Assembly (NCBI RefSeq): GCF_027595985.1
Contig: NC_073305.1
Span: forward strand, 83,175,126 to 83,239,125
Source: Sorex araneus
Taxonomy: Eukaryota > Chordata > Mammalia > Eulipotyphla > Soricidae
Direction: 5' to 3'
Length of the DNA: 64,000 nt
The notes under the pieces were generated by a model. That model did no database searches. It saw nothing but the letters and a program-made list of their open reading frames with translations, and had not been told where the DNA came from. The number at the start of each line of letters is the position of its first letter. Within the stretch, counting starts at the first letter, position 1. The position numbers and the translations under genes were made by a program. Positions 56,962 through 64,000 of the stretch are shown here, in pieces.

Positions 56962-59935
56962 TGTGAATTTTATTAAGTTTCACCAAATTACACTAACTAC
57001 ATAAAGGAGCCATTATAAATGAAAAACAGAGGTTACATCTGTTCCCATTACACTAAATAATGACATTAGAAAAATAACTAAAAATCAAGAGGTATCATCC
57101 AACACAAGGTGAGTCACAGAATATAACCAAACACAAATTCACATATAAATACCTCAATTTCAGCTAACCAAAGACCCTTTTCTAAACAGAAATTCTTCTC
57201 ACCCAGATTTATCAGCACAAGCCTTTCCTATACTAAGCATCTTAGACACTGAGACCTTACATTAAAACTTTGACCATATTACTAAATATTTATGTTACTG
57301 TAACATACATGTTACTAAAAGACTTTTGGGATCAATGTTTTTAAATTATATTCAGGTTTTGTGTAAACAAACCTCTTGTGATGATTTACTATACTTAAAG
57401 TCCATGGATCAAAAATAGTATGTGAATGTATGCATGTAAGATATTTATATTTTATACTTAACATATACAGAGTTTCTATATATGCATATATATTTGTGTT
57501 TCCTATACTAATATGGAGAATGTATGGACATTCTTTATATTTAAAAATTTTTGTTGGTAAACTTTCCATTTGTCCTCTTTCATGTAAGTTTACTACATAT
57601 GTTAAATATACAAATGTCCATTATTTAATCACACAAATACTTAAATAAATCTTGACTTATTGTTCTGATTATCCTAACTGTTTATTTTTTAAGCACCAAA
57701 GAATTCCAATAGTCAAAAACAATATTTGGCCTTGACATCATTTTTAGTAATATTATTAGTATTGTTATTATCAAGCATAGTATATGATTATAAAATATGT
57801 TGAAAGTACATCAATGCAAGTTTTAGCTCAAAGAAACAGATACAGATGCATTTTTAAAGTTAGTAAAAATTCATTTATCATTAAAAATATCAGTAGAAAC
57901 CAGAATTTCTTAATCATTGCTTAGAAACACCTCAAGTACACACACAAAATATCTATGTCTAACAACTACCACTGTGAAAACAAGTAGGGAAAGTAATATA
58001 AAAATGGTATGATTGTTTAGATGTGGAAACTAACACACTGAAATGTTTAATGACAAAGTACCACAATTGAGAGCACTTGATCTATAATAGACATAACTAT
58101 GAACATGTCTGTTTGCATTTTAAGTTTTTATATTTCTTATCTTTTTCTTCCAGTTATGCTGAAAATATCTAGTGAATGTGGTCAGTTCAACATTTGCTTT
58201 TGCTTAAGGCTATATCCAGCAAATTAATTCTTCCTCCAATTCAGAAGGGAAATCAATTACCCTTGCTAAAGGGTGGCTGTCTTGAGTGATTTTAGGAAGG
58301 AACTAAGGTCATTCAAAAGAAATGTCTAAAATAGCTGCAAAAAAGTTAAGAGCAAGATAAGCAGTAATTTACCATTTACTTCATCCCTATAATTATGTGC
58401 TTAATAGAGGACAAATTTTATCAGTCGGTATTTCCAGGGTCAAATTGGTATTTCAGTATTTCCGTGGCTAAAGTGTTACTCACCTTGCTGGAGATAAAGA
58501 ATAGGTACAAGACTAAACCTTACCAATAGCAAAAAAGGACAATGGTATGCATTTTTATTTGGTTATTCTAAGCTTCAACTAATTAGTAAGGAGGAAGTGT
58601 TTAAGTTATAAACAGTTCCATTAAGAAAACAACGGCACCAAAAAATGCAGATGTGAAATATCAGAGCAATTACGTGTACAAAGTCTATTATTGTAGAATA
58701 AAGGTTTTTACATATGGACTTGAAAGGAGTCTTTACTAGAGATTTTTGACTTATAGTTGGACAGAATAAAACACACTTGAACTTGGGGACAGACTGTTTG
58801 CCTGACTTTGGCTCTCTTCAAGCACAGATCATGGAATTTATGATGTGCCCAAGTCTGAAGTTCCTGACCATCAGGGCAGCAAGTTTATTGATTTTTTTCT
58901 TACCCTGCCATAATTATACAGAGAAGCTTGACTACATGATCACAGAGGCATAAAAGCAGCAATGGGAAAGTCTCCCTTGAACTGTATCAACTGTATCAAA
59001 GCTAAAATGCATCATATATATTTTGGTGGTTCAAATAGAAGAAAAAAAAAACAGTTGGATGGACAATAAGCACTCTGACCTCCACGCTTACCCAAATTCT
59101 TTCTTTGCTGCTGCATATCTTTTGCTTTTATATCAAAGCTTTCTGTGAGTGTCTTATGTTTCAGGATTGCTGTCAAATAGCAAAGCTAGTGAAATCTGTA
59201 AATGCATCTTAGGATAAAAGGACATGAAGAGGAGAAAAGAGAAACTAGGGGAAATGGAAGGAAGCTAACAGAAAATCTGCTACATGCTCATCTATTGTAG
59301 CATTTATTTTATCTGGTCCATTGATTCGCATAGGTTAACAGTTCAAACCAAAGAGGAAACTAGTGAGCATTCATTGTCATCTCCTATTTTAAATGATTTC
59401 TTTTTTTGGTGGTGCAACAAAAATATAAGCCAAGTTTTACACATTGTAAAGGTTTGTGACTGGCATTCATCCCAGAAAAAGGAGTACTGAAGAGTTTTCA
59501 AAAACTAAACATAAACAACAGACATTAAGGAGATGTTGTTTATGCTGCCTCACATGACCCCACATCCTTTGCCCTTTTTTAGTATTAGTTGCAAAAATGC
59601 CCTCATTGTCTCTAATTATCAGGAAGAACTGGGCTTGTCTTAGAACAATGAGAAATAGAGTTCTCGCTCGAGAAATTCTTATAAATCTGTCAATTAGGTC
59701 TAAAATTGTGTCTCAATTTTGCTTCTAGCAAAAACAGAAAACAAAATTATTCTTTACCAATCCTATATGATTTATGCAGACTTACTGACCTGCCATGAAA
59801 AAATAGACATAATTTCAATTTACATTTAAAATCAGGTAAATAGATATTGAAATTATTTACTTTTAAACTTGGAAGACATATGGTGATACAGCTCTCATCT
59901 CTATTTGTAGCTGGCCTTCCTCATTTAACACTATA
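56962..59935. other. Unannotated 3-kb stretch
   Basis: This is the longest interval without a recognised repeat or gene. It is AT-rich and its frames are short, with no family resemblance. Regulatory or conserved non-coding content cannot be judged without alignment. Confidence 0.35.
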
Positions 59936-59937
59936 AT

Positions 59938-60098
59938 TTTTGATTTTTGGTTCACATACAGTGGTATTCGGGGCTTACTCTTGGGTCTGTGCTCAGGGAG
60001 CACTCCTGGCTTCTTGTAGAACCAAATGGGATGCTGGGGATAGAACCTGGGTGTGCAAGGCAAGTGCCCTATCCACTGTACTATCATTCTGGTCCCCC
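59938..60098 (-). mobile_element. Old SINE
   Basis: Antisense type I-like SINE (GGTTCACATACAGTGGTATTC … GGGATAGAACCTGGGTGTGC) with a deletion in the head. Confidence 0.75.
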
Positions 60099-60196
60099 TT
60101 TTTAACTGAATAAAAATATATATATATTAAGAAAAGCACTGATAATATGCTAAGGAAATAGAGTTCTCTTTTTGATCTTTTGGGGGTAGCCAATAT

Positions 60197-60290
60197 ACAG
60201 CACTGTAGCGCTGAAGTACTGTCATCCTGTTGTTCATCATTTGCTTGAGCGGGCACCAGTAATGTCTCCATTTTGAGACTTTGTTATACA
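60197..60290 (-). mobile_element. SINE type II, 3' end only
   Basis: CACTGTAGCGCTGAAGTACTG … GCGGGCACCAGTAATGTCTC is the terminal 90 bp of an antisense type II SINE. Confidence 0.8.
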
Positions 60291-60889
60291 GATAAGGAGA
60301 AATTGTAGAGATAGCAAGTGGCAGTACTCCTACATCTAACCTGCATAGAGGCAGAAAAAAAATTAAACTATTTCACTCATAATCCAAAAACAGTGGATGC
60401 ATATAACTCCTCAGTCCTAGGCCACCATCAATCCCAGGTGTTCTTTGGGCCAAACAAAGTTACAAGGAGATACAGCTTTGAAGAAGGTAATACTATACTT
60501 TATATTTTGATGTGATAAATCCTATAGTTCATGTTAGATAGAAGAATAGCATGGATGATTGAAATATTTGTGGCATTTTTCCCATGTCCTATACCCAGAA
60601 AAATTCAAATAAAAATTAAATCAATGAACAGTTTTAGGTCAGGTATAATTTTCTGTTCTCCACAGAGAGTAACACTTTCTTTTTTCCATTCTAATAGATA
60701 ATATGATACTATTTTGATACTACTATGATACTAACTCAATTGTACAAGAAATATAGGCAATTCAACAATATATAAATTTCCTGGTCTTTAAAGATATTAG
60801 TATCATAACCCTTTGCTCTGTTTTGATTATAAGGGATAGTGTTCAAGATGTTTAATTATTAAACAAATTATATTTCATAGCCTGTAAGT
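60291..60889. other. Unannotated stretch
   Basis: AT-rich, nothing recognised. Confidence 0.35.
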
Positions 60890-61290
60890 CTACAGACAGA
60901 ATCTCCTGCCCCCATGCCAGACTGTCTTCTCTGGGGTACCCAGGGGGGGTGACTTTCCCTCCCCACCCCAAGCAGGACCCTGGCAGCCAAAAACCTCCAG
61001 AATCCAGCCACAGCCATGCTCAAGGCCACTCTCCATATGCTCAGATGAGCCTCACCCATGAAGGAACCAAGCCACTCTCCATATGCTCAGATGAGCCTCA
61101 CCCATGAAGGAATCAACAGAGGAATCCAGGTATGTGCGACCTGTGGCTGAGATTTCCAAGCCTGCTCAGATTGGGACTGGCCTCCTCCACACAGATCCCC
61201 AGTTTTCCAGTAGCTTGGCAGTCACACCCACAAACTGCCCCCAGGTGCCATGTAATCTCATTAATGGCCAAGATGCAGAGATCATAAAAC
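60890..61290. repeat. Second copy of the GC-rich 399-bp repeat family
   Basis: CCCATGCCAGACTG, GGCAGCCAAAAACCTCCAGA, CAGCCATGCTCAAGGCCACT and GAGCCTCACCCATGA match the units at 47069-47700. A 46-bp segment (CCACTCTCCATATGCTCAG…GAAGGAA) is duplicated in tandem at 61026 and 61072. Confidence 0.8.
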
Positions 61291-61317
61291 AAAGCTGTGG
61301 GAAGAGAGTGGTGCAGA

Positions 61318-61484
61318 ATCTTGCACGACAGAGCCTGAAAAGCTACCTGTGGTGTATTCAACCTGCCCAAAACAGTAATAACGGGCCTCATTCCCCAACC
61401 CTGAATGCGACAGGGATGAAAGGAGATGTTACTGGGCCCCCTTGAGCAAATCAATGAGCAACAGGATGACAGTAATACAGTGAT
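61318..61484 (+). mobile_element. SINE type II, headless, long-variant remnant
   Basis: CGACAGAGCCTGAAAAGCTAC … GATGTTACTGGGCCCCCTTG … GATGACAGTAATACAGTG is a type II body; the segment CTCATTCCCCAACCCTGAAT matches a shortened form of the extra block seen at 7543-7610. Confidence 0.75.
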
Positions 61485-61689
61485 GTCTACTTCACTTTCA
61501 ATCCAAATGTCCAAATTTTTGTTCCAGGATATGCTATGTCTCTGTTGTGTGAATAAATTACCTTTAAATATAAAATATGTTTATGAATGTCAATTGGACT
61601 CAGTGAACAAAATAATGAAGATGCAAAAGACACTACCAGTGAAGACTGTTTGATCTGTCAGTTTCTAGCAGAATAGTTCAAAATACTGA

Positions 61690-61825
61690 CATGCGTGCTT
61701 TGCATGTGGGTGTCCCAGATTTGACTCCACACATGATGGTAAGGAATAACCCCTGAGCACTGACCTGATAGTGTCCCCTCAGTACTGTCCCCTCAGTACT
61801 GTCAGGTGTTTCTGGATTAAAAAAA
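61690..61825 (+). mobile_element. Old SINE
   Basis: GTGCTTTGCATGTGGGTGTCC … ATTTGACTCCACACATGATG and ACCCCTGAGCACTG; a 17-bp CCCCTCAGTACTGT unit is duplicated at about 61776-61802. Confidence 0.6.
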
Positions 61826-61829
61826 TTAA

Positions 61830-63088
61830 GTTTCTATGTTTAGACCACTAAAGAATAAAAAATCCAGGTTATTTTGCTTAAACCAGGCTGATTAATGGTT
61901 GTAATGCAGATATAAATGTTAAAAAAGTGTTTAGCACTAATACATCTCACTTATCTCAAGAGAACTTTGACAGAAAAAGAGCAGTCAGTGCCTGCAGAGT
62001 TAGCAGAAACGCAGCTATGCTAGTCTGTGACATAGGGCAGTATCTGGGGGACAGAGGGACATCAGAGACACACAATAGATCAATCAAAGAAATCATTGAA
62101 CACACTGGGGACTGAGTGTAAGTTAAAAGATACGGGGAAGTCCTCTGCTAAAAGAGTCAGACTTCCTCTCTGCATCAACTACAGAACTGAAGAGTGGAAT
62201 TCAGTACTGCCGTGAGTCCAAGAGACTCTCCTTGGAAACGAACATGATCAGCGAAGTTGTAGAGTGTCACACTACCAGGAGAAAATGTCTCACATCTTTT
62301 TAAATGTTATTTTTGACTATATGACTTTGAGGATACTTATATTTGTACCTATAATTGTACTATACTTCAAAATTATTTTTATTGAATCACTCTGAGATAT
62401 AGTTAAAAAGTTGTTCATGACTGGGTTTTGATAAATTTCATTAAACAATTCTGTTACCTCATTTTTTCCTATTTTTCTATTTTATAAACCAAGAATATTA
62501 CTAAGTTACTAGCAAGTATCCAACCTAAACAATTCTTGAGAATTAACTTATCACTGGGTTATAATAAACTCAAATTTAGGGGTATTAGAAAAGCAGTAAT
62601 TTTCTTAGATATTTGCAATTTGTTCAGATCATTTATCCCAGGTCCATTTAACATAAGCAGGGAGTGCTAACATATTGGTGACAGAGTATTTTAACTTTTG
62701 TTTTTTCCACCTATTTGGCAGTTAATTCAGTGTCAGCAAGACTTTGCTTGGGCCTGTCAACCAAAACATCTACCTGCAACTTCTCTACAGCACCTGGGTT
62801 TTCTTACAATTAAGAGATAACTGGCAAGGAAGAAGCAATATCACTTTCAACAGTGCAAAAGTCACAAAATCACTTCCTCCAGTTCTACAAATGCAGTCAT
62901 GAATAGAAATTGGATTGACAAAAGGAGTAGGAATATTTTCCCTTCTTGTCAGAGGAATGGCAAGTTCCTGGTGTGGCATCCCGATATTAGAGTATTGGTG
63001 GAACTATAATATATCAGCTGAAAATAATATTGGCCACAATTTTCTACTAGGTTCAGTACTAGAAAGTATTAAAAATTCTGTAGGTTGA
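61830..63088. other. Unannotated stretch
   Basis: No gene recognised. About 62360-62425 (TTATTGAATCACTCTGAGAT) is probably a short antisense L1 tail. Confidence 0.35.
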
Positions 63089-63195
63089 AGTGATTGCTCA
63101 AGGGGCTAGAGAAAATGCATTGGATATGGGAAGACTGGGCTGGATTCCCCACACGCCATGGGCTTTGAATACCACTGGATACAACTCAAAACCAA
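63089..63195 (+). mobile_element. Old SINE
   Basis: TGCTCAAGGGGCTAGAGAAA … GGCTGGATTCCCCACACGCC resembles a degraded tRNA-like head and body start. Confidence 0.5.
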
Positions 63196-63329
63196 CAACA
63201 ACATCAAAGTGCAAGTCCTTGGCAATGAAGTGTCTTGGGGAACTAAAAATGTATGATAAATTTTTTTCCAATTAATTTTACACAGACCCAGTTGAATGGT
63301 TTTCTTCTTAGTGATTTCTTGCAATATTT

Positions 63330-63580
63330 AATCACTGTATCACTGTCATCCTGTTCATCAATTTACTCGAGCAGGCATCAGTAATGTCTCTATTCCTCCC
63401 AGCCCTGATATCTTAGCAGCCTCTCCTTACTCGTCTTTCCCAACAATTGGATGCTCTTTCAGGGTCAGGGGAATGAGACCTCTCATTACTGTTTTTGGCA
63501 TACGAATACACCATGGGTTGCTTGCCAGGCTTTGCCCATGCTGTCAGGATATTCTCCATAGCTTGCCTCTCTGAGAGGTA
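63330..63580 (-). mobile_element. SINE type II, long variant
   Basis: Antisense type II SINE (ATCACTGTATCACTGTCATCC … CTCATTACTGTTTTTGGCAT) that contains the extra block (about 63395-63473) also seen at 7543-7610. Confidence 0.8.
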
Positions 63581-64000
63581 TGCAACTCTATTGCTTACAG
63601 TCTGAACTCCATCAAATATGGTGTGGTAACTATGGAAAATGGGTAGAAAGTGTCTTACAGTGTAGTGTGTTGGAAAGCAGCCTGTAGTATGGCAGCAGTT
63701 AGGTTATGGAGGTCAGTGAGTGAAAACCCGCCCTGAGTGAAAAGAGCCTGGTGCGGAATCCCGAAATAAATGAAATCACCCAATAATTTCCAACTTCACA
63801 GCTAAGGTTAAAATATCATTGGATATAAAGTTAAATTTTAACTAATTTTGGTATTTATGTAATAGATTTCTTATTAATTCATAATAGAGTATATTATACC
63901 AGCATAAAAGGTTACAAGGATCAATGAAATTCATAACTAAAACTATGTGTAATTTATGAAAAAGAAACTAAGAATATAAAATAGAAGATGATTATATCAA
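63581..64000. other. Unannotated stretch
   Basis: Nothing recognised to the end of the window. Confidence 0.35.

Overview
The window is AT-rich, gene-poor vertebrate nuclear DNA, and its repeats point to a shrew (Soricidae, Sorex-like). Two tRNA-derived SINE families recur about forty times with both internal pol III boxes. Type I has a tRNA-Ala-like head plus a body containing CATATGGTCCCC and ending GTGTGACCCAAAAAGC(A)n. Type II has the same head plus a body with 'GCCAAAAACAGTAACAACAAG' style sequence. I know these as soricid (SOR-type) SINEs; the species call is from memory, not from a search. No multi-exon host gene was recognised.

Layout. 0.3-6.1 kb: a nearly full-length but broken L1 on the minus strand, with 5' UTR, ORF1, ORF2 and 3' UTR. 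6.6-10.1 kb: more L1 and SINE pieces, including an L1 end almost identical to the first L1 but inverted, which appears to carry a 3' transduction. 12.7-19.1 kb: an old plus-strand L1 split by a complete processed copy of delta-tubulin (TUBD1) with an unbroken 453-codon frame, poly(A) signal, tail and target duplication. 19-31 kb: SINEs, L1 tails, ancient L1 fragments and sequence with no recognisable content. 31.6-33.8 kb: a minus-strand, 5'-truncated retrocopy of FAM193A, strongly diverged yet open for 480 codons. 36.45-37.74 kb: a 1,292-nt uninterrupted homopurine (GGAA/GGGA) tract. 37.7-56.9 kb: ancient L1, a GC-rich 399-bp tandem repeat, a 2.1-kb L1 with clear target duplications, and a twin-primed (internally inverted) L1. 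57-64 kb: mostly unannotated sequence with a few SINEs and a second copy of the GC-rich repeat.

The two protein-coding candidates are both retrocopies made by the L1 machinery and do not form a pathway together. The delta-tubulin copy is the best candidate for a functional, undescribed retrogene: its frame is perfect although the L1 it landed in is decayed and its own 3' UTR now contains several insertions. The FAM193A-like frame is the second candidate. Nearly all other open frames are shadows of SINE, L1 or simple-repeat sequence. I found no convincing RNA gene, CRISPR, operon or other prokaryotic-style system.
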